Shown one piece after another: positions 18,899 to 27,732 of a stretch of 64,000 nt of DNA. The stretch lies in the NCBI GenBank assembly GCA_945861785.1, contig CAMAWD010000006.1, forward strand, positions 1 through 64,000, read 5' to 3'. Numbering within the stretch: the first letter of the stretch is position 1; each line of letters opens with the position of its first letter. Both the position numbers and the translations under genes were made by a program. The stretch comes from Rhodoferax sp. OV413. GTDB lineage: Bacteria > Pseudomonadota > Gammaproteobacteria > Burkholderiales > Burkholderiaceae_C. Under the pieces are notes generated by a model. It was not told the DNA's origin. It saw only the letters and a list, made by a program, of their open reading frames with translations, and ran no database searches.

Positions 18899-19099
18899 TC
18901 GTGAACTGTTGATGATACTGAGTGCGCGCGCATCGAGGCAGCGTTGAACGCGTGGCCACCGGAATCGCTCTCCAGGAAGCCAAAGGTTTACCCATGACAG
19001 TTCCGGCGGTGGAGATCGGCGATGCCGTCTGGCTGCAGCGCGTGCTGGGTTTGGTGGCGGACCTGAACGGCGTGTGTTCGGCCCGGCGGCGCTGAAGCT

Positions 19100-19837
19100 T
19101 CAGCGCCCGCTGTAGACAGGCTTGCGTTTCTCGCGGAACGCCGCCATGCCCTCGTTGAAATCTTCGCCTTCGCGCACCACGGCAAGCTGGCGCATGGTTT
19201 CCGACATCTGTTCGGACGGACTCTTGGGCAACACATGCTGGTTGACGAAGCGTTTGATCGTGGCGAGTACCATGGGCGCCGAATTCGCCAGTTCCTCGGC
19301 CTGCTGCAGGGCCACCTCGACCTGTTTGCCCACGGGAACCAGTTCGGTCACCAGGCCGACCGCGTAGGCACGCCGCGCCTCCACGGTGCGTCCGAGCAGC
19401 ATGATGTCCATCGCCACCTTGTGCGGAATACGCGCCGCCAGGCCGGCGATCATGCCGCCGGTGAACCCCAGCCGGGCTTCGGGATAGGAGAATTTCGTGT
19501 TTTCGGCCGCGACCAGCAAGTCACACATCATGGTCAGCACCAGGGCACCGCCCACCACCCAGCCGGCGGTCGCCGCGATGATGGGTTTGTCGGTCGTGAA
19601 ACCGGACCCCGGAATGCAGCGCCACAGTTCGGGCAGGTTGCTGACATCGGCGCCGGACGAGAAGGCGTCGTTGCCGGTACCGGTGATGACGGCCACGCGT
19701 TGCTCCGAGGCGTCGAATTCGGCGAAGCCGGCCTGCAGCTCCAGTGCCGTGTCCTTGCAGATGGCATTCTTGCGTTGCGGCCGGTTGATGGTGAACAGCG
19801 TGACCTTGCCGTGGTGTTCGATGGTGATTTGTGCCAT
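19100..19837 (-). CDS. enoyl-CoA hydratase/isomerase family protein
   Basis: A 245-residue crotonase-fold protein. The oxyanion-hole segments are FSSGADVSNL and GWVVGGALVLTMMCDLLVAA. The glutamate of YPEARLGF is present at the first catalytic position, but the second is aspartate (VAMDIML) instead of the usual glutamate, so hydration may not be its reaction. It lies 129 bp downstream of a class III CoA transferase gene on the same strand and is probably co-transcribed with it. The likely role is transformation of an acyl-CoA made by that transferase. Confidence 0.8.
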   Translation of the reverse strand: MAQITIEHHGKVTLFTINRPQRKNAICKDTALELQAGFAEFDASEQRVAVITGTGNDAFSSGADVSNLPELWRCIPGSGFTTDKPIIAATAGWVVGGALVLTMMCDLLVAAENTKFSYPEARLGFTGGMIAGLAARIPHKVAMDIMLLGRTVEARRAYAVGLVTELVPVGKQVEVALQQAEELANSAPMVLATIKRFVNQHVLPKSPSEQMSETMRQLAVVREGEDFNEGMAAFREKRKPVYSGR

Positions 19838-19966
19838 GACGGAACCTTTTCTGGGAGTTATTGCCTGGTGCTGGTTGCGCGCTCGACCAGCACGCTGCTC
19901 ACCGGATGCCCTTCACATTGGGTGCCACGGCGTTCATGCCGCTGCGACATGGGCAGGCCCCTGGCC

Positions 19967-21151
19967 TTACATCGTTTCCGCCGCGGGTGCATAACGCGCG
20001 CGAATTTCCTGCGTGTGCTGGCCCAGCGCGGGCGGGGCGTCGCGCACCGCAAAACCCTGGCCGTCCATGCGGATCGGCGAGCCGAAGGTGCGCGTGGTCT
20101 CGCCGCCAGGCAGGGTCAGTGGCTGAACCCAGTTCATGTGCACCGTCTGCGGGTCGGCCAGCGCCGCGGCGTAGTCGTTGATGCGCGCATGCGGCACGCC
20201 GGCGGCGCGGAAGGCCGCTATCCAGTGCTCGACCGGCTGCTGCACCAAGCTGCTTTCCAGAAGTACCTGCAACGCCTTCTGGTTGGCGGCGCGCAGGGTA
20301 GGGGTGGTGAAGCGGGCGTCCTCGGCCAGATGCGGCATATCGAGTACCCGGCAGACCTCGATCCAGAGCTTGTGGTTGCCGGCCGCGATCGCGAAATACC
20401 CGTCGGCTGCCTTGAAGGCCTGGTAGGGCGCATTGCGCGGATGGGCCGATCCGAGCTTGCGCGGGCTGTTGCCGGTGCCGAAATATTCGCTGGTCTGCAG
20501 GGCGGCGATGGCCAGTGTGCAGCCGAACATGGGTATGTCGATATGGGCACCCCGGCCGCCGGTCCGCACATCGGCCAGCGCCGCAGCGATGGCGAATGCG
20601 CCGTACAGGCCGGACGCGAAGTCCGAGATCGGCACGCCGCATTTCACGGGTGCACCGTCGGACTCTCCGGTGACGCTCATGACCCCGGCCGACGCCTGTA
20701 TGGTCAGGTCGAAGCCGCCTTCTTCGGCGCGCGGGCCGCTCTGGCCATAGGCCGAGATCGAGCAGTACAGCAGCTGCGGCTTCTCGTCGCGGAAATTGGC
20801 GTAGCCCAGGCCGAGCCGGTCCATCACGCCGGGGCGGTTGTTCTCGACCACGATGTCGGCGTCCAGGATCAGGCGGCGCGCCAGCGCACAGTCCTGCGGC
20901 ACCTTCAGGTCCAGCAGCACTGACTTCTTGTTGCGGTTGAGCGAGGCAAAATTCTCGCTGTAGCCGTTGTTCAGCGGTGGCCACTGGCGCAGGCCGTCAC
21001 CCGCGGGCGGTTCCACCTTGACCACATCGGCCCCCATGTCGGCCAGCAGCATCGCGCAAAAAGGCCCGGCCGCAGTGGAGCAAAATTCGACGACGCGTAC
21101 GCCGGTCAGGGGAAGCCGTGGGGAAGATGTGCTGTGCATGGCGCTGGTCAA
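19967..21151 (-). CDS. CaiB/BaiF family (class III) CoA transferase
   Basis: A 394-residue family III CoA transferase (Frc/CaiB type). It shows VRVVEFCSTAAGPFCAMLLA, MGADVVKVEPPAGD and NRNKKSVLLDLK. The catalytic aspartate is seen in GGFDLTIQASAGVMSVTGE, followed by PYQAFKAADGYFAIAAGNHK. It would move CoA between a carboxylic acid and a donor acyl-CoA to activate the substrate. It is first in a minus-strand operon with an enoyl-CoA hydratase, divergent from an IclR gene, with a 17-bp palindrome between them. Confidence 0.85.
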   Translation of the reverse strand: MTSAMHSTSSPRLPLTGVRVVEFCSTAAGPFCAMLLADMGADVVKVEPPAGDGLRQWPPLNNGYSENFASLNRNKKSVLLDLKVPQDCALARRLILDADIVVENNRPGVMDRLGLGYANFRDEKPQLLYCSISAYGQSGPRAEEGGFDLTIQASAGVMSVTGESDGAPVKCGVPISDFASGLYGAFAIAAALADVRTGGRGAHIDIPMFGCTLAIAALQTSEYFGTGNSPRKLGSAHPRNAPYQAFKAADGYFAIAAGNHKLWIEVCRVLDMPHLAEDARFTTPTLRAANQKALQVLLESSLVQQPVEHWIAAFRAAGVPHARINDYAAALADPQTVHMNWVQPLTLPGGETTRTFGSPIRMDGQGFAVRDAPPALGQHTQEIRARYAPAAETM

Positions 21152-21164
21152 GGCCGGGTGGCTG

Positions 21165-21192
21165 TTGTATTGTTCGCAATGTTCTGTAAGAT
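21165..21192 (+). promoter_or_regulatory. putative iclR promoter
   Basis: TTGTAT (21165-21170) and TAAGAT (21187-21192) are spaced by 16 bp, an acceptable sigma-70 promoter reading toward iclR. The -10 element lies inside the 17-bp palindrome, which would allow the regulator to control its own gene. The leader to the ATG at 21301 would be about 100 nt. Confidence 0.4.
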
Positions 21193-21197
21193 AGAAC
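21181..21197. promoter_or_regulatory. putative IclR operator, site 1
   Basis: GTTCTGTAAGATAGAAC is a 17-bp palindrome with perfect 5-bp arms (GTTCT/AGAAC) separated by 7 bp. It sits in the 149-bp gap between the CoA transferase gene (minus) and the iclR gene (plus). Closely similar sites precede the two other operons of this island at 22204 and 35245. Confidence 0.55.
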
Positions 21198-21300
21198 TAT
21201 CGTTTTCTAATACGGAATACTACAGGATGGCCTGCACCATTGTCAAAACTTTCCCGCGCTGTGTCGACCGGCGCCTGACCGGCAGCGGCGCCAGCGCGCG

Positions 21301-22044
21301 ATGAACAACACTCTTGTCAAGGGACTGCAACTGCTGGAGCTGCTGGCACGCAGCGAAGGGCCGGTGGGCGTGAGTGACCTGGCAACGAAGCTGGCGCTGG
21401 GAAAAAGCAATGTGCACCGCTTGCTGCAGGGGTTGGTCGAACTGGGTTATGTCCAGAGGAACGAACCCCGGGGTACCTACCAGGCCTCGCTCAAGTTGTG
21501 GGAGGTCGCCAGCGCGCTGGCGTCGCGCCTGAGCGTCAAGACCGCCGCGCTCGAGGCGATGGAACGGCTGCTCCGGAACACCCGCGAAACCGTGCACCTG
21601 TCCGTGCTCGATGGTGACGAAGTGGTCTACCTGCACAAACTCGACAGTCCGGAACCGGTGCGCGCCTATTCGGAGATCGGTGGCCGCGCGCCGGCCCACT
21701 GCGTGGCCACCGGCAAGGCCATTCTGGCCTGGCAGTCCGAGGCCACGTTGTCCGGGCTGGCCGGACGGCTGCAGCGGCATACGCCCAAGACCATCACCGA
21801 TCCGGCCGATTTCCTGCGCGACCTGGAACGGGTGCGCGCCAACGGGTATGCGGTCAATCGCGGTGAATGGCGCGAGACCGTGTGGGGCGTGGCGTCGCCC
21901 ATCACCAACGCTGACGGTGTGGTGGTGGCGGCGATAGGCGTGTCCGGGCCGTCGTCGCGCATCAAGTCGGCGCAGATCAAGGAACTGGCCGGCGAAGTGG
22001 TGGCCGCGGCAAAGGCGGTCTCGTCCAACGTGTCGCGGACTTGA
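21301..22044 (+). CDS. IclR family transcriptional regulator
   Basis: A 247-residue IclR regulator. The N-terminal winged helix has LVKGLQLLELLARSEGPVGV and KLALGKSNVHRLLQGLVELG (about residues 5-55). The effector domain has VHLSVLDGDEVVYL, GRAPAHCVATGKAILAW, GYAVNRGEW and GVASPITNADGVVVAAIGVSG. It lies between two divergent catabolic operons and is the natural candidate to bind the 17-bp palindrome found before each of the three operons. The effector is probably the substrate or an early intermediate; this is inferred. Confidence 0.9.
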   Translation: MNNTLVKGLQLLELLARSEGPVGVSDLATKLALGKSNVHRLLQGLVELGYVQRNEPRGTYQASLKLWEVASALASRLSVKTAALEAMERLLRNTRETVHLSVLDGDEVVYLHKLDSPEPVRAYSEIGGRAPAHCVATGKAILAWQSEATLSGLAGRLQRHTPKTITDPADFLRDLERVRANGYAVNRGEWRETVWGVASPITNADGVVVAAIGVSGPSSRIKSAQIKELAGEVVAAAKAVSSNVSRT

Positions 22045-22156
22045 GCGCTGCTCAGGCGCCCGCGCGCACCAGGCGGTGTTCTTGCGTATTGGTACCAACG
22101 CCGCGCAGGTGGAGCCGGCCCGGCCCAGACCTTCCTGTTTGCCGACCAGCGCGGTT

Positions 22157-22185
22157 TTGACGGCTTGGAGGTTTCGTTGTAATAT
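22157..22185 (+). promoter_or_regulatory. putative promoter of the oxygenase-LeuCD operon
   Basis: TTGACG (22157-22162), a 17-bp spacer and TAATAT (22180-22185) make a good sigma-70 promoter. Transcription would start near 22192, just before the palindrome at 22204, so a bound regulator would block elongation or promoter clearance. This favours repression. Confidence 0.55.
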
Positions 22186-22203
22186 CCACAATATAAAACA
22201 ACT

Positions 22204-22220
22204 GTTCTATTATATGGAAA
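22204..22220. promoter_or_regulatory. putative IclR operator, site 2
   Basis: GTTCTATTATATGGAAA matches the 17-bp motif of site 1 in its left arm fully and in its right arm with two changes (GGAAA for AGAAC). It lies immediately downstream of the promoter and overlaps the first possible ATG (22214) of the oxygenase gene. Confidence 0.45.
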
Positions 22221-23401
22221 TAACGGAACTTTCTGAACAACCCCAGACCATGCCATCGCGGACCCTTTCCGGTGCGTTGCTGCACAGTCCTGCGGCATTT
22301 CCCGCCATGCCGGCTGGTTCCCGCCCCTCGGCCTGGCGGCGCAGCGAGCTGACCAACGACACGCGCTGGATCCTGCCGCTGTCGAAAGCCGCGATCGCCG
22401 GACTGAATCGGGCGCTGGCCCATGCCAAAGCCTGCGGCAAGCCGATGCTGGGCATGTCGCCCGAAGACTTCCCTTTGACCGGCGCGGCGCTGGACGAACT
22501 GCGCCTCGCGACAGACGCGACGCAACGGGGTTTCGGCTTGTGCCTGTTGCGCGGCCTGCCGGTACGTGACTGGAGCGTGGACGATGCCATGCTGGTGTTC
22601 TGGGGCATGGGCCTGCACACCGGCGTGGCGCGCACCCAGGGACGCTCCAGCGACTTCATGAACCATGTGCGCGACGAAGGCGGCGCCAACTACCGTGGCA
22701 AAGGCGGGCGTGGCTACAACACCAACGCGGCGCTGGATTTCCACTGCGATTTCTGCGACCTGGTCGGGTTGTTGTGCCTTAACGTGGCGCGGCGCGGTGG
22801 CCAGAGTTTCATCACCAGTTCCATGGCCGTGCACGACGAGATCGCGCGGCGCGACCCGGAGCTGCTCCAGGCCTTGTACGAGCCGTTCCACTACAGCTAC
22901 CAGGGCGCCCAGGCGCCCGGCGACGCGCCCTGGTTCACCTGTCCGATCTTCGGCACGCGCGACGGCCGTTTCGCCAGCCGCTGCAACCGCAAGAACGTGG
23001 TGGCAGCCCATGCCGACTTCCCTGAGCTCGCGCCACTGACGGCCCGGCAACACGCCGCCATCGAACTGTTCGAACAGGTGGTGCGCGACCCGGAACTGTG
23101 TTTTTCCATGGAACTGCAACCCGGGGACGTGCAACTGCTCAACAACCATGTGGTGCTGCATTCCCGGTCCGAATTCGAAGACTGGCCCGAGCCCGAGCGC
23201 AAGCGCCATCTGCTGCGGTTCTGGCTGGCCTTGCCGCAAGGCCAGGCCTTGCCCGCGGGCTGGAAGGCCGGCTACCAATCGGTCGAGGCCGGCACCGTGC
23301 GTGGCGGTCTGCGTGGCAGCGCCATCACACCCGAATTCGTTGCCTACGAGCAGCGGCTGGCCCGTTTCCATGGCATGGCGCTGCCGCCGGCCACCGCATG
23401 A
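22214..23401 (+). CDS. TauD/TfdA-like Fe(II)/2-oxoglutarate dioxygenase family protein
   Basis: A protein of up to 395 residues of the TauD/clavaminate-synthase-like superfamily. The iron-binding triad is visible as H177-x-D179 (LDFHCDFCD) and a distal histidine, H312 (LLNNHVVLHSR), followed by RHLLRFWLAL with the usual 2-oxoglutarate-binding arginine. The ATG at 22214 overlaps a putative operator and has no ribosome-binding site, so 22250 (MPSRTLSG) is a possible true start. First gene of a six-gene plus-strand operon with two Bug receptors, a C-C lyase and LeuCD-like subunits. It probably oxidises the substrate to start degradation. Confidence 0.75.
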   Translation: MEITELSEQPQTMPSRTLSGALLHSPAAFPAMPAGSRPSAWRRSELTNDTRWILPLSKAAIAGLNRALAHAKACGKPMLGMSPEDFPLTGAALDELRLATDATQRGFGLCLLRGLPVRDWSVDDAMLVFWGMGLHTGVARTQGRSSDFMNHVRDEGGANYRGKGGRGYNTNAALDFHCDFCDLVGLLCLNVARRGGQSFITSSMAVHDEIARRDPELLQALYEPFHYSYQGAQAPGDAPWFTCPIFGTRDGRFASRCNRKNVVAAHADFPELAPLTARQHAAIELFEQVVRDPELCFSMELQPGDVQLLNNHVVLHSRSEFEDWPEPERKRHLLRFWLALPQGQALPAGWKAGYQSVEAGTVRGGLRGSAITPEFVAYEQRLARFHGMALPPATA

Positions 23402-23417
23402 CCCGAGGAGAGTAAAA

Positions 23418-24389
23418 ATGACACGCCTGTTTCGCTGCTGCCTTGTTCTGTTGTGGGGCACCGCTGGCATGCTGGCCCTGGTGGGCAACGCCGCCGCGCA
23501 AGGCAGCTTTCCGAACCGCACGGTGACCATCGTCGTCCCTTACGCCGCCGGGGGCGGTACCGACTTGGTGGCCCGTACCCTGGCGCTGGCGCTGCAGAAA
23601 CACTGGGGCCAGACCGTGGTGGTGGACAACTTGGCGGGGGCCGACGGCATCATAGGCACGCAGAAGGTGCTGCGGGCACCGGCCGACGGTTACACCATCC
23701 TGCTGCAGCTCAACACCATGCTGCTGTGGAAACTGACCGACACCAACAGCCGCGACCTGGTGGGCGACCTGCGCTTCATCTCGCTGATCCAGACCGCGCC
23801 GCTATCGTTCGCGGTCTCGTCCAAATTCCCCGGCAACACCATGCAGGACTTCGTGGCCACCTGCAAGGCCGCGTCCAAACCCTGCAGCTGGGGTACCGCC
23901 ACCAAGTACGCCCAACTCATAGGCAAACACCTGATGGATGCCGCCGGCCTGCCGGACGTCATCAACGTCAACTACAAGGGCGGCGGTCCCATGCTCAACG
24001 ACCTGCTGGGCGGGCAGATCACCATGGCCGTGCCCTCGGTGGCATCGGGCCAGCGTTTTGTACAGAGTGGCCAGATGAAGATGCTGGCGGTCGGCTCGGC
24101 GGAGCGTTTTCCGCTGGTGCCGACGGTACCGACGCTGGCCGAATCGGGCCTCAAGGTGTATGGCGATTCCTGGTACGGACTGATGCTGGCCAAGGACGTG
24201 CCGCAACCGGTGTTCGCCACCATCGTCGAGGGCATCAAGGCGGTGTCGAAGGACAAGGCGCTGGTGGCGTCGATCGAGAACAACGGCGGCACGCCGGTGT
24301 TCAGCACGCCGGAGCAGTTCAACGAGTACGCGCGCAAGGAAAAGACCTACCTCAACACGCTGCTGGCCAAGTACCCGCTGACTGAATAG
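23418..24389 (+). CDS. Bug/TctC family tricarboxylate-type periplasmic receptor, tandem copy 1
   Basis: A 323-residue periplasmic binding protein. A signal peptide ends near NAAAQG; then come NRTVTIVVPYAAGGGTDLVA and RAPADGYTILLQLN, both standard in Bug/TctC receptors. GAGGAG precedes the ATG at 23418. It is followed directly by a close paralogue; both share a cysteine pair and the segment ATKYxQLIG. No TctA or TctB membrane subunits are in the window, so it may work with a transporter elsewhere or as a sensor. Its place between an oxygenase and a lyase points to binding of the substrate of this pathway. Confidence 0.9.
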   Translation: MTRLFRCCLVLLWGTAGMLALVGNAAAQGSFPNRTVTIVVPYAAGGGTDLVARTLALALQKHWGQTVVVDNLAGADGIIGTQKVLRAPADGYTILLQLNTMLLWKLTDTNSRDLVGDLRFISLIQTAPLSFAVSSKFPGNTMQDFVATCKAASKPCSWGTATKYAQLIGKHLMDAAGLPDVINVNYKGGGPMLNDLLGGQITMAVPSVASGQRFVQSGQMKMLAVGSAERFPLVPTVPTLAESGLKVYGDSWYGLMLAKDVPQPVFATIVEGIKAVSKDKALVASIENNGGTPVFSTPEQFNEYARKEKTYLNTLLAKYPLTE

Positions 24390-24435
24390 TCAAAAGCCGG
24401 CCACAGATTCCCACCCTTTCCAGACAGGAAACACC

Positions 24436-25413
24436 ATGCATTCCGTTTTTCGCGCGTTCGTCCGGCTTGCCGCGCTGGCAGCACTGCTGGGCGTGGCCTG
24501 CGCCGGCGCGCTGGCACAGTCGCCCGCCTGGCCGACGCGGCAGGTCACCATCGTCGTGCCTTACCCGGCGGGCGGCGGAACGGATGCGATCGCGCGTTCG
24601 CTGGCCCTGGCCCTGTCCGCGCGCTGGGGCCAGTCGGTGGTGGTGGAAAACCCGGCGGGTGGCGACGGCATCATTGGCACCCAGCGCGTGCTGCGTGCGC
24701 CGGCGGACGGCTACACGATATTGATGCAGGTCAACCAGATGCTGCTGTACAAGGCCGCGCAGCCCAACCTGAACCTGATGGACGACCTCAAGCTGGTGTC
24801 CATGGTCCAGCATTCACCGTTGTCGTTTTCAGTGTCCACCAAATTCCCGGGCAAGACCATTGCCGAATTTGTTGCCTATTGCAAGACCGCCAAGCCGGCC
24901 TGCAGTTGGGCCAGCGCCACCAAATACGGCCAGCTCATAGGCAACCAGTTCATCGACGCCGCCGGCCTCAAGGGCCTGGTGATCAACGCGCCCTACAAGG
25001 GCACCGCGCCCATGATGACCGACCTGCTAGGCGGCCACATCACCATGGCCTTGCCGGCGGTGGCCTCGGGCCTGCCGCATTACAAGAGTGGTGGGCTGCG
25101 CTTCCTGGCGGTGGGCTCGGCAGAGCGTTTCAAGCTCATGCCCAACATACCGACTCTGGTGGAGTCCGGCTACCAGGTGTTCGGCGATTCGTGGTACGGG
25201 CTGATGGTGTCCAAGGACACACCGCAGCCGGTGTTCAATGCCATCGTGGATGCGGTCAAGGCGGTGTCTACCAACCCGGCTTTGCTCGCATCCATCGAAT
25301 CCAATGCCGGCCAGCCGGTGTTCAGTTCGCCCGAACGTTTCGCGGCCGACGTGGCCAAGGAGTCGGCCTACCTGAACGGCCTGTTGACCAAGTACCCGCT
25401 CGATCCCAACTGA
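24436..25413 (+). CDS. Bug/TctC family tricarboxylate-type periplasmic receptor, tandem copy 2
   Basis: A 325-residue receptor very like the preceding protein: signal peptide to about ALAQS, then QVTIVVPYPAGGGTDAIARS, GDGIIGTQRVLRAPADGYTI, PACSWASATKYGQLIG and VFGDSWYGLMVSKDTPQPVF. Tandem duplication of the receptor suggests either dosage or slightly different ligands, such as two stereoisomers or a substrate and a product. AGGAAA lies about 8 nt before the ATG. It belongs to the same operon and is not accompanied by membrane subunits. Confidence 0.9.
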   Translation: MHSVFRAFVRLAALAALLGVACAGALAQSPAWPTRQVTIVVPYPAGGGTDAIARSLALALSARWGQSVVVENPAGGDGIIGTQRVLRAPADGYTILMQVNQMLLYKAAQPNLNLMDDLKLVSMVQHSPLSFSVSTKFPGKTIAEFVAYCKTAKPACSWASATKYGQLIGNQFIDAAGLKGLVINAPYKGTAPMMTDLLGGHITMALPAVASGLPHYKSGGLRFLAVGSAERFKLMPNIPTLVESGYQVFGDSWYGLMVSKDTPQPVFNAIVDAVKAVSTNPALLASIESNAGQPVFSSPERFAADVAKESAYLNGLLTKYPLDPN

Positions 25414-25438
25414 CAGACACCACCGGAGCACCAGCACC

Positions 25439-26320
25439 ATGACTTCCCCCCCATCTTCCCTGCGCGCGCGCCTGGCCCAGGGCCGCATCGTCGTGGCCCC
25501 CGGCGTCTACGACATGATCTCGGCCCGCATGGCCGACAGCATGGGCTTCGAAAGCCTGTACATGACCGGCTACGGTGTGGTGGCCTCGCACCTGGGCCTG
25601 CCCGACGCCGGGCTGGCGAGTTATACCGATATGGTCAGCCGGGTCGCGCAGATCTGCTCCGGCACCTCTACGCCGCTGGTGGCCGATGCCGACACCGGTT
25701 ACGGCGGCCTGCTCAACGTGCGCCATACCGTGCGCGGCTACGAAAAGGCAGGGGCCGTCGCGATCCAGATCGAGGACCAGGAAATGCCGAAGAAATGCGG
25801 CCACACCACGGGGCGGCGCGTGGTGCCGATGCAGGACATGGTGGCCAAGGTGAAGGTGGCGATCGAGGCGCGCCACAACCCCGACACGCTGATCGTGGCG
25901 CGCACCGACGCGCGCACCGCGCTCGGCCTGGACGAAGCCCTGCGCCGGGGCGAAGCCTATGCGCGCGCCGGGGCCGACCTGGTGTTCATCGAAAGCCCCG
26001 AGAGTGAAGACGAGTTGTACAAAATAGGCCGCGCGCTCAAGGGCGTGCACCTGGTGGCCAACGTGGTGCAAAGCGGCGCCCGTACGCCCGAGCTGCCGTC
26101 CGCGCAGTTGCAGGAGTTCGGTTTTGCGCTGGCCATCTATCCCAGCCTGGCGCACAAGGCCGCGGCCGCGGCCCTGCGCACCACCTACCAGCACCTGAAG
26201 GAGCACCGCACCGCGATCGGGCTCGAACTGCCGCTGTTGTCCAGCCCGGAAATGCATGCGTTGATGGGGTTCGAGGACGTGTGGGAATTCGAGAAACGCT
26301 GCAGCGTTTTTGCAGAATGA
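25439..26320 (+). CDS. isocitrate lyase/PEP mutase family C-C lyase
   Basis: A 293-residue TIM-barrel enzyme of the isocitrate lyase superfamily. It has the metal-binding DADTGYGG, the catalytic loop EDQEMPKKCGH with the cysteine required by true lyases (methylisocitrate and 2,3-dimethylmalate lyases), and IVARTDAR. The cysteine argues against PEP mutase or oxaloacetate decarboxylase. Members split 2-hydroxy dicarboxylates to pyruvate or glyoxylate plus a carboxylate. The stop overlaps the start of the LeuC-like gene (ATGA). With the LeuCD-like hydratase it resembles the dimethylmaleate hydratase/dimethylmalate lyase pair, but the true substrate is unknown. Confidence 0.8.
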   Translation: MTSPPSSLRARLAQGRIVVAPGVYDMISARMADSMGFESLYMTGYGVVASHLGLPDAGLASYTDMVSRVAQICSGTSTPLVADADTGYGGLLNVRHTVRGYEKAGAVAIQIEDQEMPKKCGHTTGRRVVPMQDMVAKVKVAIEARHNPDTLIVARTDARTALGLDEALRRGEAYARAGADLVFIESPESEDELYKIGRALKGVHLVANVVQSGARTPELPSAQLQEFGFALAIYPSLAHKAAAAALRTTYQHLKEHRTAIGLELPLLSSPEMHALMGFEDVWEFEKRCSVFAE

Positions 26321-27729
26321 CCGCATCGCGCTCGCTGTTCGACAAGGTGTGGGACGCACACGTCGTCACGCGCAAGGCGGACGGGCGCACCTTGCTGTTC
26401 ATCGACCGCCACCTGTTGCACGATGGCTCGTTCACGCCGTTCAGCCGGGTGCGCGACAAGGGCCTGCCGGTGCTGCATCCCGAACTGTCGCTGGCCACCC
26501 CCGACCACTACGTTCCCACGCGTGGCCGCTCGCTCGACATGGTGGGCGAACCCTCGGCCCAGCGCGTGTTGCAGGACTACACGCGCAACATGCACGACTA
26601 CGGCGTGCCGGCGTTGAGCATGGGCGACGGGCGCGAAGGCATTGTGCACGTGGTGGGGCCGGAGCAGGGCTTCACCCTGCCTGGCACCACCCTGGTCTGC
26701 GGCGACTCGCACACCTCCACCCACGGCGCCCTGGGCGCGCTGGCTTTCGGCATCGGTGCCAGCGAAGTGGCGCATGTGCTGGTGACCCAGGCCCTGTGGC
26801 AGGTCCGACCCAAGACCATGCGCATTCGCGTCACCGGCCGGCTGATACCCGGTGTGTCGGCCAAGGATCTGGCGCTGCACACCATCGCGCAGATCGGTAC
26901 CGCCGGTGCCGTCGGCCATGTGGTCGAATATGCGGGCAGCGCCATAGAAGCGCTCAGCGTGGAGCAGCGCTGCACGCTGTGCAACATGACCATCGAGGCC
27001 GGCGCCAAGGCCGGCATGGTGGCACCCGACGAGACCACCTATGCTTATCTGAAAGGCCGGCCGCTGGCACCGGTGGGCGAGTTGTGGGACCAGGCGCTGG
27101 CCTATTGGCGCAGCCTGCCGAGCGACCCGGGCGCGGTGTTCGACAAGGAACTCACGATTGCGGGTGAGCAGGTGCAACCCATGGTTACCTGGGGCACCAG
27201 CCCCGAGCAGGCCACCCCCATCACCGCGCTCGTGCCCGACCCGGCCGCTGCCACCAATGAACAGGGGCGTGCCGGCATCAGCGCCGCGCTGGCCTACATG
27301 GGCCTGCAGGCCGGCCAGGCCATGAACGGGCTGGCCATGGACCAGGTGTTCATCGGCTCCTGCACCAACAGCCGCATCGAGGACCTGCGCGAGGCGGCGG
27401 TGGTGGTGCGGGCGATTCAAGGCCGGGTGCGGATTCCGGCCATGGTCAGCCCGGGCTCCGGTGCAGTCAAGCGCGCGGCCGAGGCCGAAGGGCTGGACCG
27501 GGTCTTCCTGGACGCGGGCTTCGAATGGCGTGAGCCCGGCTGCTCCATGTGCGTGGGCATGAACGGTGACCTGGTGGCAGCCGGCAAGCGCTGCGCCTCC
27601 ACCTCCAACCGCAATTTCGCAGGCCGCCAGGGGCGCGACGCGCGCACGCACCTGGTCAGCCCGGCCACGGCGGCGGCCACGGCCATGCTGGGCCATCTGG
27701 CCGATGCGCGGTCGTATCTGAAAGCTTGA
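26317..27729 (+). CDS. aconitase-family hydratase, large subunit (LeuC-like)
   Basis: A 470-residue LeuC/homoaconitase-type large subunit carrying the 4Fe-4S cluster. Landmarks are FIDRHLLHDG, VCGDSHTSTHGALGALAFGI, and the cluster cysteines in GSCTNSR and EPGCSMCVGMN, ending with SNRNFAGRQG. The start is 26317, overlapping the lyase gene stop; a frame start 36 nt earlier lies inside the lyase gene. It should pair with the LeuD-like protein 3 bp downstream. In this catabolic setting it probably hydrates or isomerises a substituted maleate or malate rather than isopropylmalate. Confidence 0.85.
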   Translation: MTASRSLFDKVWDAHVVTRKADGRTLLFIDRHLLHDGSFTPFSRVRDKGLPVLHPELSLATPDHYVPTRGRSLDMVGEPSAQRVLQDYTRNMHDYGVPALSMGDGREGIVHVVGPEQGFTLPGTTLVCGDSHTSTHGALGALAFGIGASEVAHVLVTQALWQVRPKTMRIRVTGRLIPGVSAKDLALHTIAQIGTAGAVGHVVEYAGSAIEALSVEQRCTLCNMTIEAGAKAGMVAPDETTYAYLKGRPLAPVGELWDQALAYWRSLPSDPGAVFDKELTIAGEQVQPMVTWGTSPEQATPITALVPDPAAATNEQGRAGISAALAYMGLQAGQAMNGLAMDQVFIGSCTNSRIEDLREAAVVVRAIQGRVRIPAMVSPGSGAVKRAAEAEGLDRVFLDAGFEWREPGCSMCVGMNGDLVAAGKRCASTSNRNFAGRQGRDARTHLVSPATAAATAMLGHLADARSYLKA

Positions 27730-27732
27730 AAG

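Noticed and set aside
18961-19095. Small plus-strand frame (34 codons from 18994) between dinG and the hydratase gene
   Set aside because: No ribosome-binding site or family; may be the tail of a deleted gene but cannot be supported.
19235-20923. Plus-strand open frame of 562 codons
   Set aside because: Opposite the CoA transferase and hydratase genes; no domain recognisable.
22052-23530. Minus-strand open frame of 492 codons
   Set aside because: Lies opposite the TauD-like gene, which has a complete motif set; composition typical of antisense frames.
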